The notes: generated from the letters alone by a model not told the origin. Positions 49,818-59,370 are shown, counted from the first letter of the stretch. The stretch is 64,000 nucleotides of DNA from GCA-003244245 sp052390495 (GCA_052390495.1 JBQTGW010000037.1:25188-89187); one strand, 5' to 3'. Program-made: numbers and translations.

Positions 49818-49975
49818 GACCTTTCCCCCGGACGGAGCTCTCGCGCCCAACACCCCTGCGGGCTCCCCCTCCCGGGGGGCCTGCGCGGTGTCCTCCGGCC
49901 GCTAGGGTGGCGCAAAGGCCGAGTCGGCAAAGGTCCGGCGCAGAAGAGCAGCGTGTAGAGCAGGGAGGCGAAGCA

Positions 49976-50980
49976 GTGACGGTTCGGGTAGGGGTCAACG
50001 GGTTCGGCCGGATCGGGCGCAATTTCTGGCGCGCCATAGCAGCTGGCGGATACGACATCGAGATCGTCGCCTTCAACGACCTTGGCGACGTGGCCACAAT
50101 GGCGCACCTGCTCAAGTACGACAGCGTGCTCGGCAGGCTCCCCCAGGACGTCCGGGTCACCGACGAGGGCATCAACGTCGGCGGACGGACCATGAGGGCA
50201 CTCGCCGAACGCGACCCGGGCAAGCTGCCCTGGGGTGACCTGGGCGTCGATGTGGTCATTGAGTCAACCGGCTTCTTCACCGCGGCGAAGGATGCCCGCA
50301 AGCATGTCGACGAGGGTGGCGCACGGAAGGTGATCATCTCTGCGCCTGCCAAGGGCGAGGACCTCACCGTGGTGCTCGGGGTCAACGACGCCGCGCTGGA
50401 CGGCTCCCAGACGGTGATCTCCAACGCCTCCTGCACCACCAACTGCCTCGGCCCGATGGCCAAGGTGCTGAACGATGCCCTGGGCATCGAGCAGGGTCTG
50501 ATGACCACCATTCACGCCTACACCCAGGACCAGAACCTGCAGGACGCCCCGCACAAGGACCTGCGAAGGGCGCGGGCCGCCGCGATCAACATTGTGCCGA
50601 CCTCCACCGGCGCCGCAGCGGCCATCGGGCGGGTACTTCCGGAACTCGACGGCAAGCTGGACGGTTACGCGCTGCGGGTGCCGGTGCCCACCGGATCGAG
50701 CACCGACCTCACCGCCGTGGTCTCCCGTCCGACCAGCACCGACGAGGTCAACGCAGCCTTCCGGATCGCCGCCGACGGCCCGTTGAAGGGCATCCTGCGC
50801 TACAGCGACGAGCCGATCGTCTCCTCGGATATCATCACCGACCCGGCGTCGTGCATTTTCGACGCGCCGCTGACCAAGGTGATCAGTAACCAGGTCAAGA
50901 TCGTTGGCTGGTACGACAACGAATGGGGCTACTCCAACCGCCTGGCCGACCTGTGTCTCCTGGTGGGTTCGAAGCTGTGA
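49976..50980 (+). CDS. gap: Glyceraldehyde-3-phosphate dehydrogenase
   Basis: 334 residues from GTG 49976 (GGGAGGCG upstream). NAD site VRVGVNGFGRIGRNFWRA; active-site Cys in SNASCTTNCLGPMAKVL (about residue 153); catalytic domain NIVPTSTGAAAAIGRVLPEL; C-terminal WYDNEWGYSNRLADL. It is first in the gap-pgk-tpiA operon. The 158-base gap after whiA probably holds the promoter. The frame is open to 49814, but the upstream part is not family-like. Confidence 0.96.
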   Translation: MTVRVGVNGFGRIGRNFWRAIAAGGYDIEIVAFNDLGDVATMAHLLKYDSVLGRLPQDVRVTDEGINVGGRTMRALAERDPGKLPWGDLGVDVVIESTGFFTAAKDARKHVDEGGARKVIISAPAKGEDLTVVLGVNDAALDGSQTVISNASCTTNCLGPMAKVLNDALGIEQGLMTTIHAYTQDQNLQDAPHKDLRRARAAAINIVPTSTGAAAAIGRVLPELDGKLDGYALRVPVPTGSSTDLTAVVSRPTSTDEVNAAFRIAADGPLKGILRYSDEPIVSSDIITDPASCIFDAPLTKVISNQVKIVGWYDNEWGYSNRLADLCLLVGSKL

Positions 50981-52188
50981 GGACACTCGACGACCTGCTC
51001 GCCGACGGTGTAGCAGGCAGAGGTACAGCAGGCAGGGCAGTGCTGGTGCGCGCCGATCTGAACGTACCTCTGGATGGGACGCGAATCACCGACGACGGCC
51101 GGATCCGCGCCTCGGTGCCGACGCTGCGGGCGCTGAGCGGTGCCGGTGCCCGCGTCGTCGTCATGGCCCACCTCGGACGACCCAAAGGTGCGCCCGACCC
51201 CGCCTACTCGCTTGCCCCGGTCGCCGCGCGGCTCGGAGAACTGCTCGGCGTGCCGGTGACCGGCGCTACCGACGTGGTCGGCGGTTCGGCCCGCACGGCC
51301 GTGGCCGATCTGGCTGACGGCGGGGTCGTGCTGCTGGAGAACGTTCGGTTCGACCCTCGGGAGACGTCGAAGGACGCTGCCCAGCGGGGCGCTTTGGCCG
51401 ACGAGCTCGCCGCGCTGATCGGTTCCGATGGGGCCTTCGTCTCCGACGGCTTCGGGGTGGTGCACCGCGTGCAGGCTTCGGTGGTCGACGTCGCCGAGCG
51501 GCTGCCCGCCTACGCAGGCACCCTGGTGCTCGCCGAGCTGACCACCCTGCGGCGCCTTACCGAAGCGCCAGACCGTCCGTATGTGGTGGTTCTCGGCGGG
51601 TCGAAGGTGTCCGACAAGCTCTCCGTGATCGAGGCGCTGCTGCCGAAGGTGGACACCCTCCTGGTCGGCGGTGGGATGTGCTTCACATTCCTGGCCGCCC
51701 AAGGTCACTCGGTTGGTGGCTCGTTGCTGGAGCGGGACATGGTGGACGTCTGTGCCCGCTTGCTGAAAACCGCCGACGACAAGATCCGGTTACCGAACGA
51801 CATCGTCGTCGCCTCGGAGTTCTCCGCTTCCGCCCAGACCGGCATGGTGTCCGCCGGTGAGATTCCGGACAAGTGGATGGGTCTCGACATCGGTCCGGAG
51901 ACGGTGCGTGACTTCGGTGCTGCACTCGCCGGGGCTGCCACGGTCTTCTGGAACGGCCCGATGGGGGTGTTCGAGCTGGCCCCCTTCGCGGAGGGCACCC
52001 GTGGCGTCGCGGCGGCCATCGTCGAGTCGGAGGCGTTCAGCGTCGTCGGCGGCGGAGACTCAGCGGCGGCAGTGCGGTTGCTGGGGCTGCCCGAGGATGG
52101 CTTCTCGCACATCTCCACCGGCGGCGGCGCTTCCCTGGAGTTCCTCGAGGGCAAGACCCTCCCCGGCGTCGCTGTGCTGGAGAGGTAG
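50977..52188 (+). CDS. pgk: Phosphoglycerate kinase
   Basis: 403 residues from GTG 50977, which overlaps the gap stop by 4 bases. N-terminal substrate domain RAVLVRADLNVPLDGTRITD, VVMAHLGRPKG; C-terminal nucleotide domain VVLGGSKVSDKLSVIEALLP, FWNGPMGVFELAPFAEGTRG, VVGGGDSAAAVRLLGL and STGGGASLEFLEGKTLPGV. All standard catalytic positions seem present. Confidence 0.96.
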   Translation: MRTLDDLLADGVAGRGTAGRAVLVRADLNVPLDGTRITDDGRIRASVPTLRALSGAGARVVVMAHLGRPKGAPDPAYSLAPVAARLGELLGVPVTGATDVVGGSARTAVADLADGGVVLLENVRFDPRETSKDAAQRGALADELAALIGSDGAFVSDGFGVVHRVQASVVDVAERLPAYAGTLVLAELTTLRRLTEAPDRPYVVVLGGSKVSDKLSVIEALLPKVDTLLVGGGMCFTFLAAQGHSVGGSLLERDMVDVCARLLKTADDKIRLPNDIVVASEFSASAQTGMVSAGEIPDKWMGLDIGPETVRDFGAALAGAATVFWNGPMGVFELAPFAEGTRGVAAAIVESEAFSVVGGGDSAAAVRLLGLPEDGFSHISTGGGASLEFLEGKTLPGVAVLER

Positions 52189-52190
52189 GA

Positions 52191-52976
52191 ATGGCCAGGC
52201 AACCGTTGATCGCGGGCAACTGGAAGATGAACCTCAACCACCTTGAGGCCATCGCCCTGGTGCAGAAGCTTGCCTTTGCCCTGCCCGAGAAGTACTTCGC
52301 CAAGGTCGAAGTGGTGGTGCTCCCGCCGTTCACCGCTTTGCGCAGCGTGCAGGCCGTCGTCACGGGCGACAGGTTGCTGGTGCGCTACGGCGCGCAGGAC
52401 CTGTCCCCCAAGGACTCTGGGGCCTACACCGGTGATGTGTCCGGGCCGATGCTGGCCAAAATGGACTGCAGCTACGTCGTCGTGGGCCACTCGGAGCGGC
52501 GTGAATACCACGGCGAGGACGATGCGCTGGTGGCCAGCAAGGTGCGGTCGGCGCAGCGCAACGGGCTGGTCCCCATCCTGTGCGTGGGCGAGGGCCTGGA
52601 GATCCGCGAGGCCGGTGGGCATTTGGCACACAGCACCGGCCAACTGCTCGCCGCGCTCAAGGGCCAGTCTGGCGCGCAGGTCCGGACCATCGTGGTGGCC
52701 TACGAGCCGATCTGGGCGATCGGCACCGGGCGGGTGGCCACCCCGGCTGACGCGCAGGAGGTCTGCGGAGCGCTGAGGGCGGCACTGGCGGACAAGTACG
52801 GCGCCGACGTCGCCGAGGACGTTCGGGTGCTCTACGGGGGGTCGGTCAAGTCAGGCAATGTCGCCGACCTGATCGCCGAACCGGACATCGACGGTGCCCT
52901 GGTAGGCGGCGCCAGCTTGGATGCAGACGATTTCGCGAAGTTGTGTGCATTAGCCGCAGGAGGCCCACTCGTGTGA
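52191..52976 (+). CDS. tpiA: Triosephosphate isomerase
   Basis: 261 residues from ATG 52191, two bases after pgk. RQPLIAGNWKMNLNHLEAIA (N11/K13 active site), VVVGHSERREYHGEDD (catalytic His), VVAYEPIWAIGTGRVATPAD (catalytic Glu and flexible loop), and LYGGSVKSGNVADLI. Complete and typical in length. Confidence 0.96.
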   Translation: MARQPLIAGNWKMNLNHLEAIALVQKLAFALPEKYFAKVEVVVLPPFTALRSVQAVVTGDRLLVRYGAQDLSPKDSGAYTGDVSGPMLAKMDCSYVVVGHSERREYHGEDDALVASKVRSAQRNGLVPILCVGEGLEIREAGGHLAHSTGQLLAALKGQSGAQVRTIVVAYEPIWAIGTGRVATPADAQEVCGALRAALADKYGADVAEDVRVLYGGSVKSGNVADLIAEPDIDGALVGGASLDADDFAKLCALAAGGPLV

Positions 52977-52983
52977 CCACCAC

Positions 52984-53026
52984 GTCGTGACTGTGAGATG
53001 TCGTGACTGTGACATGTCGACATGTC
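52984..53026. repeat. Tandem 16-bp repeat and a 16-bp perfect palindrome before secG
   Basis: GTCGTGACTGTGAGAT (52984-52999) is followed directly by GTCGTGACTGTGACAT (53000-53015), and GACATGTCGACATGTC (53011-53026) is a perfect palindrome. Both lie between tpiA and secG. They could be a regulator site or a local slippage product. Confidence 0.65.
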
Positions 53027-53101
53027 CTGACTGCGGAGGGGCGGACCCGCACGAGATACAGGGCGGAGTAGCCTCAGAGCCTACTGCCGTTCCACGAGGG
53101 T

Positions 53102-53338
53102 GTGATGAGACTTTTCCTGCAGATTATGCTCCTGGTTACCAGCATCCTGCTGATCCTGCTGATCCTGCTACACCGGGGGCGAGGTGGAGGGTTGTCCAGC
53201 CTGTTTGGCGGCGGCGTGCAATCGGGCCTGTCCGGTTCCAGCGTCGCGGAGAAGAACCTGGATCGGCTGACGATGTTCGTCGGCGCCGTATGGGTGATCT
53301 CCATCGTGGGAACCGGACTTTTTATCAAGATCGGCTGA
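53102..53338 (+). CDS. secG: Preprotein translocase subunit SecG
   Basis: 78 residues from GTG 53102 (ATG 53105 is an alternative). Two membrane segments (about 4-23 and 53-73) flank the conserved GGGLSSLFGGGVQSGLSGSS loop with AEKNLDRLT. It assists SecYE in protein export. The gap-pgk-tpiA-secG order is conserved in actinobacteria. Confidence 0.93.
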   Translation: MMRLFLQIMLLVTSILLILLILLHRGRGGGLSSLFGGGVQSGLSGSSVAEKNLDRLTMFVGAVWVISIVGTGLFIKIG

Positions 53339-53343
53339 GCAGC

Positions 53344-53360
53344 CCCGGGCGCTGCCCGGG
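53344..53360. terminator. Hairpin after secG
   Basis: CCCGGGC and GCCCGGG form a perfect 7-bp stem with a GCT loop, 6 bases after the secG stop, with no T-run. It probably ends the glycolytic operon, at least partly, before rbpA. Confidence 0.55.
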
Positions 53361-53383
53361 CGGTTCCGCGAAGTGAGGCGTCG

Positions 53384-53725
53384 ATGGCGAGTGGTAACGC
53401 GATCCGCGGTACGAGGGTCGGAGCAGGGCCGATGGGCGAGTCTGAGCGCGGTGAGTCCGCTCCGCGTCGCCGGGTCTCCTACTGGTGCGCGAATGGGCAC
53501 GAATCACAGCCCTCGTTCGCGGCCGAGGCGGAGGAACCTGATGTGTGGGACTGCCCGCGATGCGGCTTTCCGGCCGGGCGTAACGAACAGCGTCCCCCGG
53601 ACGCGCCGCGTAACGAGCCGTACAAGACTCACTTGGCCTACGTCAAGGAGCGTCGCTCCGACGCCGACGGCCAAGCGATTCTGGCCGAGGCGCTCGCCAA
53701 GCTTAAGGCCGCCCGCGAGGGCTGA
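53384..53725 (+). CDS. rbpA: RNA polymerase-binding protein RbpA
   Basis: 113 residues. RRRVSYWCANGHESQPSFAA, PDVWDCPRCGFPAG (zinc-type Cys/His residues of the core domain), and the C-terminal sigma-interaction part PYKTHLAYVKERRSDADGQA. RbpA is actinobacteria-specific; it binds RNA polymerase with group 1/2 sigma factors and stabilises open complexes. ATG start at 53384. Confidence 0.95.
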   Translation: MASGNAIRGTRVGAGPMGESERGESAPRRRVSYWCANGHESQPSFAAEAEEPDVWDCPRCGFPAGRNEQRPPDAPRNEPYKTHLAYVKERRSDADGQAILAEALAKLKAAREG

Positions 53726-53741
53726 TGTTGCGGCTCCGCCG

Positions 53742-53777
53742 CCTGTGAGTGCTATAACAACGATTGCCACTCACAGG
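53742..53777. terminator. Bidirectional terminator between rbpA and the PAC2 gene
   Basis: CCTGTGAGTG and CACTCACAGG form a perfect 10-bp stem with a 16-base AT-rich loop between two convergent gene ends (53725 and 53792). Confidence 0.65.
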
Positions 53778-53791
53778 GCCATAGGCCACGC

Positions 53792-54700
53792 CTAGCGGGG
53801 TGAGCGCGGTCCGGCGGTGCCAGGACCACGGCGCCGTAGGTAGCGTTCGAATTCAGCGGCGATGGAATCGCCGCTGGTCTCGTGTAAGGTGATCTCGGTG
53901 TCGCCGCGCTCTTCCAGGGCGCGCACGTAGCTGGCGACCTCGTCGTCCTCGTCGGCCATCTCGCTGACCGTCGACTCCCATTCCTCGGACTGTTCCGGCA
54001 GGGCGCCGAGCGGAACCTCGAGGTCGAGCACCTCCTCGACGCGGTGCAGCAGGGCCAGCGTGGCCTTGGGCGAAGGCGGCGCGGAGACATAGTGCGGGAC
54101 AGCGGCCCAGAACGAGATGGCAGGCACGCCGGCTTGCACGCAGGTGTCCTGGAAGACGCCCACGATCCCGGTCGGACCCTCGTATTTTGAACGCTCCAAT
54201 TTGAACCGGGCTGCCGAGGCGGCGTCATAGGAGGTACCGGTGACCGGGACGGGGCGGGTGTGCGGCGTGTCGGCGAGCAGTGCGCCCAGCGTCACCACGG
54301 TGGTGATGCCCAGCTCCTCCACATAGCTCAGCAACTCGGCGCAGAACGAGCGCCAGCGCATGTTCGGCTCGATACCGTGCACCAGTACGACGTCGTAGCT
54401 CGCGCCGGGCGGTCGGCACACCGAGAGCCTCGTGGTGGGCCACTCGACCCGCCGGGTGATCCCGTCGACAAGCTTGGTAGTGGGCCTGGTGACCTGGAAG
54501 TCGTAGTAGTCCTCGGGGTCGATCTCGGCCAGCGGTGTCGCGTCCCAGCTCAGTTGCAGGTGCTCGATGGCGGTACTGGCCGCGTCCCCGGCGTCGTTCC
54601 AGCCCTCGAATGCGGCCACCAGAACAGGGTCGGTCAGCTGCGGTAACTGCTTGGATCCGCGGGCGGACGGGTCGTCGCCCGAGGTGTCGAGATGGGTCAC
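53792..54700 (-). CDS. PAC2-family protein (proteasome-assembly-chaperone-like)
   Basis: 302 residues: LTDPVLVAAFEGWNDAGDAA, YYDFQVTRPTTKLVDGITRR, VVLVHGIEPNMRWRSFCAEL, VVTLGALLADTPHTRPVPVT and PAISFWAAVPHYVSAPPSPK are the PAC2 signatures common in actinobacteria. The fold resembles eukaryotic proteasome assembly chaperone 2; in corynebacteria and mycobacteria its function is not settled. GTG start at 54700, divergent from metH. Confidence 0.88.
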   Translation of the reverse strand: MTHLDTSGDDPSARGSKQLPQLTDPVLVAAFEGWNDAGDAASTAIEHLQLSWDATPLAEIDPEDYYDFQVTRPTTKLVDGITRRVEWPTTRLSVCRPPGASYDVVLVHGIEPNMRWRSFCAELLSYVEELGITTVVTLGALLADTPHTRPVPVTGTSYDAASAARFKLERSKYEGPTGIVGVFQDTCVQAGVPAISFWAAVPHYVSAPPSPKATLALLHRVEEVLDLEVPLGALPEQSEEWESTVSEMADEDDEVASYVRALEERGDTEITLHETSGDSIAAEFERYLRRRGPGTAGPRSPR

Positions 54701-54785
54701 CGTGTCAGCCTACGACCCCTGCGCAGTGCTGGCTGTCACGCGCTGCCGTCGGGACTCTTGATGCCCCGGCCTCTACCCTGACCGC

Positions 54786-57700
54786 ATGGCCCAGATCACC
54801 CCGTCGCCCCTGCTTGACATCATGACCCGCCGTGTACTGGTCGCCGACGGGGCTATGGGAACGATGCTCCAGTCGATTCCGCTGACCCTGGACGATTTTG
54901 CTGGCCTGGAGGGCTGCAACGAGATCCTCAACGTGACCAGGCCAGATGTGGTCCGCGCGGTGCACCGGGGCTACCTGGAAGCGGGCGCCGACGCGGTGGA
55001 GACCAATACGTTCGGCGCTAACTTGGCGAATCTCGCCGAATACGACATCCCCGAGCGGATCCGCGAGCTCGCCGAAGTCGGTGCCACCCTGGCGCGGGAG
55101 GTGGCCGACGAGTTCGACGAACCGGACTGGCCACGGTTCGTGCTCGGTTCGGTCGGTCCTGGAACCAAGTTGCCCACGTTGGGCCACATCGCGTTCGAGA
55201 CGCTGCGGGACGCCTACGTCGAGCAGGTGCGTGGCCTGCTCGCGGGCGGGGCCGACGCCGTGCTCATCGAGACCAGCCAGGACCTGTTGCAGTGCAAGGC
55301 CGCGGTGATCGCCGCGCGGCGCGCGATGGTCGCCGAGGGGCGCCACGTCCCGATCATCACCCAGGTCACCGTGGAGACCACCGGCACGATGCTGCTGGGC
55401 ACCGAGATCGGCGCGGCGCTCACCGCGCTCGAGCCGCTGGGCATCGACCTGATCGGGTTGAACTGCGCCACCGGCCCGGCCGAGATGAGTGAACACCTGC
55501 GCCAGCTGTCCAAGCATTCCCGGATCCCGCTGTCGGTGATGCCCAACGCCGGCCTGCCCGAACTCGGCAAGGACGGGGCGGTCTATCCGCTGACCCCGGA
55601 CGAGCTGGCCACCGCGTTGGTCGGTTTCGTCACCGAGTTCGGGGTCCGGCTGGTCGGCGGTTGCTGCGGCACCACCGGCGAGCACATCTCAACCCTGGCC
55701 GAAGCGGTCGCCGGGCTCTCGCCCCAAGCCAGACGCCCGCGCCCAGAGCCGGGAGTGTCCTCGCTCTACTCCGCGGTGCCGTTCCGCCAGGACGCCAGCG
55801 TGTTGATGATCGGCGAGCGGACCAACGCCAACGGTTCCAAGGCGTTCCGTGAGGCCATGCTGGCGCAGCGGTACGACGACTGCGTGGAGATTGCCCGCGC
55901 GCAGACAAGAGACGGCGCCCACCTGATCGACCTCTGCGTGGACTACGTCGGCCGCGACGGCGCCGCCGACATGGCCGAGCTGGCCGGGCGGCTGGCCACC
56001 GCGTCGACCCTGCCGGTGATGCTGGACTCCACCGAGCCCGACGTGCTGCGGGCCGGCCTGGAGCGGCTCGGCGGGCGGTGCACGGTCAACTCGGTGAACT
56101 ACGAGGACGGCAACGGGCCCGATTCGCGATACCAACGGGTCATGAAACTGGTCCGCGAGCACGGCGCGTCCGTGGTGGTGATGTGCATCGACGAGGAAGG
56201 CCAGGCCCGCACCGCGGAGTGGAAGGTCCGGGTGGCCTCCCGGCTGATCGACGACCTGACCGCGAGCTGGGGCATGCGTACCTGCGACATCATCATCGAC
56301 TGCCTGACCTTCCCCGTCACCACCGGTCAGGAGGAGGTGCGCCGCGACGCGGTCGAGACGATCGAGGCGATCCGAGAGGTCAAGCGCCGCTATCCCGAGG
56401 TGCAGACCACGCTGGGGATCTCCAATGTCTCGTTCGGCCTCAACCAGGCGGCCCGCCAGGTGCTCAACTCGGTGTTCCTACACGAATGCGTGCAGGCGGG
56501 CCTGGACACCGCCATCGTGCACGCGTCGAAGATCATCCCGATGGCGCGGATCCCGGACGAGCAGCGGGCCGTGGCGCTGGACCTGGTGTACGACCGGCGG
56601 CGGTGGGCGTCCGAAGAGGATCCCGAGGGAGATTACGACCCGCTGCAGAAGCTGATGGAGCTGTTCGAAGGCGTCACGACGACGTCGTCGAGGCAGTCCC
56701 GAGCGGCCGAGCTCGCCGCGCTGCCGCTGTTCGAGCGGCTGGAACGGCGGATCGTCGACGGGGACCGCAACGGGCTGGCCGAGGACCTGGACGCCGCGCT
56801 CAAGCAGCGGCCCGCGCTGCAAATCATCAACGACACCCTGCTGGCCGGGATGAAGACCGTCGGAGAGCTGTTCGGCTCGGGGCAGATGCAGCTTCCGTTC
56901 GTGCTGCAGTCCGCCGAGGTGATGAAGGCGTCGGTGGCACATCTCGAACCGCACATGGAGCGCTCCGAAGACGGTGCAGGCAAGGGCAGACTGGTGCTGG
57001 CCACCGTGAAGGGCGATGTCCACGACATCGGCAAGAACCTGGTGGACATCATCCTCTCCAACAACGGTTACGACGTGGTCAACCTCGGCATCAAGCAGCC
57101 CATCAGCGCGATCCTGCAGGCCGCCGCCGAGCACCGCGCAGACGCCATCGGGATGTCCGGGCTGCTGGTCAAGTCGACGGTGATCATGAAGGAGAACCTC
57201 CAGGAGATGAACTCCCGGGGTGTCGCGGACGCCCTGCCGGTGCTGCTCGGCGGTGCGGCGCTGACCCGCTCCTACGTGGAGAACGACCTGGCCGAGCTGT
57301 ATGCCGGGGAGGTCCGCTACGCGCGGGACGCCTTCGAGGGCCTGCGGCTGATGGAGTCGATCATGACTCGGAAACGCGGCGGCACGGTCGTCACCGACGA
57401 CAAGGAGCAGGCCAAAGTCGCCGAACGCAAAGCGCGCCGGGAGCGATCGCTGCGGATCGCGCAAGCCCGCCGGGCGCGCGAAGCCGGGACCGAGGAGCCG
57501 GTGCCCGCCCGGTCCACCGTCGCCACCGACGTGCCGATCCCGATCCCGCCGTTCTGGGGCTCCCGGGTGGTCAAGGGCATCGCATCGGCCGACTTCACGG
57601 CGATGCTCGACGAGCGGGCGACCTTCATGGGCCAGTGGGGGCTACGTGGTTCGCGGAGCAAGGACGGCCCGTCCTACGAGGAGCTGGTGGAGACCGAGGG

Positions 57701-58370
57701 GCGGCCCCGACTGCGCTACTGGCTGGACCGCCTGGCCACCGAGGGGGTGCTCGCGCACGCCGCGGTGGTCTATGGATACTTCCCGGCGGTCGCCGAAGGG
57801 GACACCCTGGTCGTGCTCACCGAACCCCGGCCCGACGCGCCCGAGGCCTGTCGATTCGCCTTCCCCCGCCAGCGTCGGGACCGGCGGCTGTGCCTGGCCG
57901 ACTTCTACCGGCCCCGCGAGCTGGCGGTGGCCTCAGGTGAGGTCGACGTGGTGCCCCTGCACCTGGTGACGATGGGACAGGCGATTGCCGACTACGCGGC
58001 CGAGCTGTTCGCCAAGGACGCCTACCGGGACTACCTCGAGGTGCACGGCCTTGGCGTGCAGCTGACCGAAGCCCTGGCCGAGTACTGGCACCGCCGGGTC
58101 AGGGAGGAGCTGTGCTTCGCCTCCGGGGCCACGATGGCGCAGGAGGACCCAGCCGACGTGGAGGCGTTCTTCAAGCTCGGCTACCGGGGCGCCCGGTACT
58201 CACTGGGCTACGGGGCGTGCCCGGACCTGGAGGACCGAGCCAAGATCGTCGCCCTGCTCCAGCCGGAGCGCATCGGAGTGCACCTGTCCGAAGAATTCCA
58301 ACTGCATCCCGAGCAATCCACCGACGCGATCGTCGCCCACCACCCCGAAGCCAAGTACTTCAATGCGTGA
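54786..58370 (+). CDS. metH: Cobalamin-dependent methionine synthase
   Basis: 1194 residues, full length. Homocysteine domain (about 1-325; zinc Cys in GLNCATGPAEM and GGCCGTTGEH); folate domain (about 340-610; MIGERTNANGSKAFREAMLA, DLCVDYVGRDGAADM); cap and B12 domain (about 640-890; VKGDVHDIGKNLVDIILSNN with the D-x-H-x-x-G cobalamin His); and AdoMet reactivation domain (about 930-1194; VYGYFPAVAEGDTLVV, CFASGATMAQEDPADVEAFF). It methylates homocysteine using 5-methyl-THF. No cobalamin riboswitch is visible in the 85-base leader. It overlaps the HAD gene by 8 bases. Confidence 0.97.
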   Translation: MAQITPSPLLDIMTRRVLVADGAMGTMLQSIPLTLDDFAGLEGCNEILNVTRPDVVRAVHRGYLEAGADAVETNTFGANLANLAEYDIPERIRELAEVGATLAREVADEFDEPDWPRFVLGSVGPGTKLPTLGHIAFETLRDAYVEQVRGLLAGGADAVLIETSQDLLQCKAAVIAARRAMVAEGRHVPIITQVTVETTGTMLLGTEIGAALTALEPLGIDLIGLNCATGPAEMSEHLRQLSKHSRIPLSVMPNAGLPELGKDGAVYPLTPDELATALVGFVTEFGVRLVGGCCGTTGEHISTLAEAVAGLSPQARRPRPEPGVSSLYSAVPFRQDASVLMIGERTNANGSKAFREAMLAQRYDDCVEIARAQTRDGAHLIDLCVDYVGRDGAADMAELAGRLATASTLPVMLDSTEPDVLRAGLERLGGRCTVNSVNYEDGNGPDSRYQRVMKLVREHGASVVVMCIDEEGQARTAEWKVRVASRLIDDLTASWGMRTCDIIIDCLTFPVTTGQEEVRRDAVETIEAIREVKRRYPEVQTTLGISNVSFGLNQAARQVLNSVFLHECVQAGLDTAIVHASKIIPMARIPDEQRAVALDLVYDRRRWASEEDPEGDYDPLQKLMELFEGVTTTSSRQSRAAELAALPLFERLERRIVDGDRNGLAEDLDAALKQRPALQIINDTLLAGMKTVGELFGSGQMQLPFVLQSAEVMKASVAHLEPHMERSEDGAGKGRLVLATVKGDVHDIGKNLVDIILSNNGYDVVNLGIKQPISAILQAAAEHRADAIGMSGLLVKSTVIMKENLQEMNSRGVADALPVLLGGAALTRSYVENDLAELYAGEVRYARDAFEGLRLMESIMTRKRGGTVVTDDKEQAKVAERKARRERSLRIAQARRAREAGTEEPVPARSTVATDVPIPIPPFWGSRVVKGIASADFTAMLDERATFMGQWGLRGSRSKDGPSYEELVETEGRPRLRYWLDRLATEGVLAHAAVVYGYFPAVAEGDTLVVLTEPRPDAPEACRFAFPRQRRDRRLCLADFYRPRELAVASGEVDVVPLHLVTMGQAIADYAAELFAKDAYRDYLEVHGLGVQLTEALAEYWHRRVREELCFASGATMAQEDPADVEAFFKLGYRGARYSLGYGACPDLEDRAKIVALLQPERIGVHLSEEFQLHPEQSTDAIVAHHPEAKYFNA

Positions 58371-59103
58371 GCGCTTAACAGCGTTCTCGCAGGCAGTACC
58401 GATCACCAGGCTGCATGCCGTGCTGTGGGACATGGACGGCACGCTGGTCGACTCCGAGAAACTCTGGGATGTCTCACTCGCTGAGCTGGCCCGCGAGCTG
58501 GGCGGTGAGCTCCCACCCGCCGTCCGGGCGGCGATGGTCGGCTCGAACATGGCTCACACTCTGGAGCTGATGTTCGCCACGCTGGGGCTCCCGGCGGCAC
58601 CGGTCGCGCTCGACGATGCCATGACCTGGTTGACCGATCGGACCCGGGAGCTGTTCAGCACCGATCTGCGATGGCGCCCGGGTGCGCAGGCCGCGCTCCG
58701 GGCAGTGCGCGAGGTAGGCATTGCCGCTGCGCTCGTGACCTCCACCCATCGGGACCTCACCGACGTGGCGTTGCGCCACATCGGCATCGAGCATTTCGAT
58801 GTCACGGTGTGTGGCGATGAAGTGAGCCGAACCAAGCCACATCCAGAGCCCTACCTACGCGCGGCAGCGCAGCTCGGTGTCGACCCGGCCGGGTGCGTCG
58901 CGGTGGAGGACTCGCCCACCGGAGTCGCAGCGGCGATCGCGGCCGGCTGCACCGTGCTTGTGGTGCCCAGCGAGGTACCCGTCGACCCGGGTGAGCGGCG
59001 GGTGCTGCGGGATTCCCTGGTCGGCGTCGACGCCGCACTGCTCGACGCGCTGCTGTGCGACGATGGCCCTGGCTCCTCCTTGTGCCAGGATGGCAGGTCG
59101 TGA
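58363..59103 (+). CDS. HAD-superfamily phosphatase
   Basis: 246 residues. HAD motifs: I, AVLWDMDGTLVDSEKLWDV (nucleophile Asp); II, ALVTSTHRDLT; III, RTKPHPEPYLRAAAQLG; IV, VAVEDSPTGVAAAIAAGCT. A helical cap (about 35-100) places it with the beta-phosphoglucomutase/phosphatase group. Often located between metH and hisE in actinobacteria. It overlaps metH by 8 bases and hisE by 4. Substrate unknown. Confidence 0.9.
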   Translation: MRERLTAFSQAVPITRLHAVLWDMDGTLVDSEKLWDVSLAELARELGGELPPAVRAAMVGSNMAHTLELMFATLGLPAAPVALDDAMTWLTDRTRELFSTDLRWRPGAQAALRAVREVGIAAALVTSTHRDLTDVALRHIGIEHFDVTVCGDEVSRTKPHPEPYLRAAAQLGVDPAGCVAVEDSPTGVAAAIAAGCTVLVVPSEVPVDPGERRVLRDSLVGVDAALLDALLCDDGPGSSLCQDGRS

Positions 59104-59363
59104 AGACGTTCGACGAGCTGTTCGCCGAGCTCACCGAGCGCGCCCGCGACCGGCCGGACGGCTCAGGCACCGTGGCCGCGTTGGACGACGGGGTGCACGC
59201 CCAGGGCAAAAAGGTGCTTGAGGAGGCCGGCGAGGTGTGGATCGCCGCCGAGCACGAGTCCGACGAGCGGCTGGCGCAGGAGATCTCCCAGCTGCTCTAC
59301 CGAGTGCAGGTACTCATGCTTGGCCGGGGGATCAGTACCCACGACGTCTACCGCTACCTGTGA
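59100..59363 (+). CDS. hisE: Phosphoribosyl-ATP pyrophosphatase
   Basis: 87 residues from GTG 59100, which overlaps the HAD stop by 4 bases (the frame is open to 59055). FDELFAELTERARDRPDGSG, GKKVLEEAGEVWIAAEHESD and QEISQLLYRVQVLMLGRGIS carry the metal-binding Glu/Asp residues of the MazG-like fold. It catalyses step 2 of histidine biosynthesis. The step-1 gene hisG follows but is broken. Confidence 0.94.
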   Translation: MKTFDELFAELTERARDRPDGSGTVAALDDGVHAQGKKVLEEAGEVWIAAEHESDERLAQEISQLLYRVQVLMLGRGISTHDVYRYL

Positions 59364-59370
59364 GGTGCCA

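Noticed and set aside
54701..54785. Cobalamin riboswitch upstream of metH
   Set aside because: The gap is only 85 bases and lacks the B12-box consensus.
55000..58100. Long minus-strand and alternate-frame open frames within metH
   Set aside because: High GC produces long shadow frames; metH is full length with all domains.
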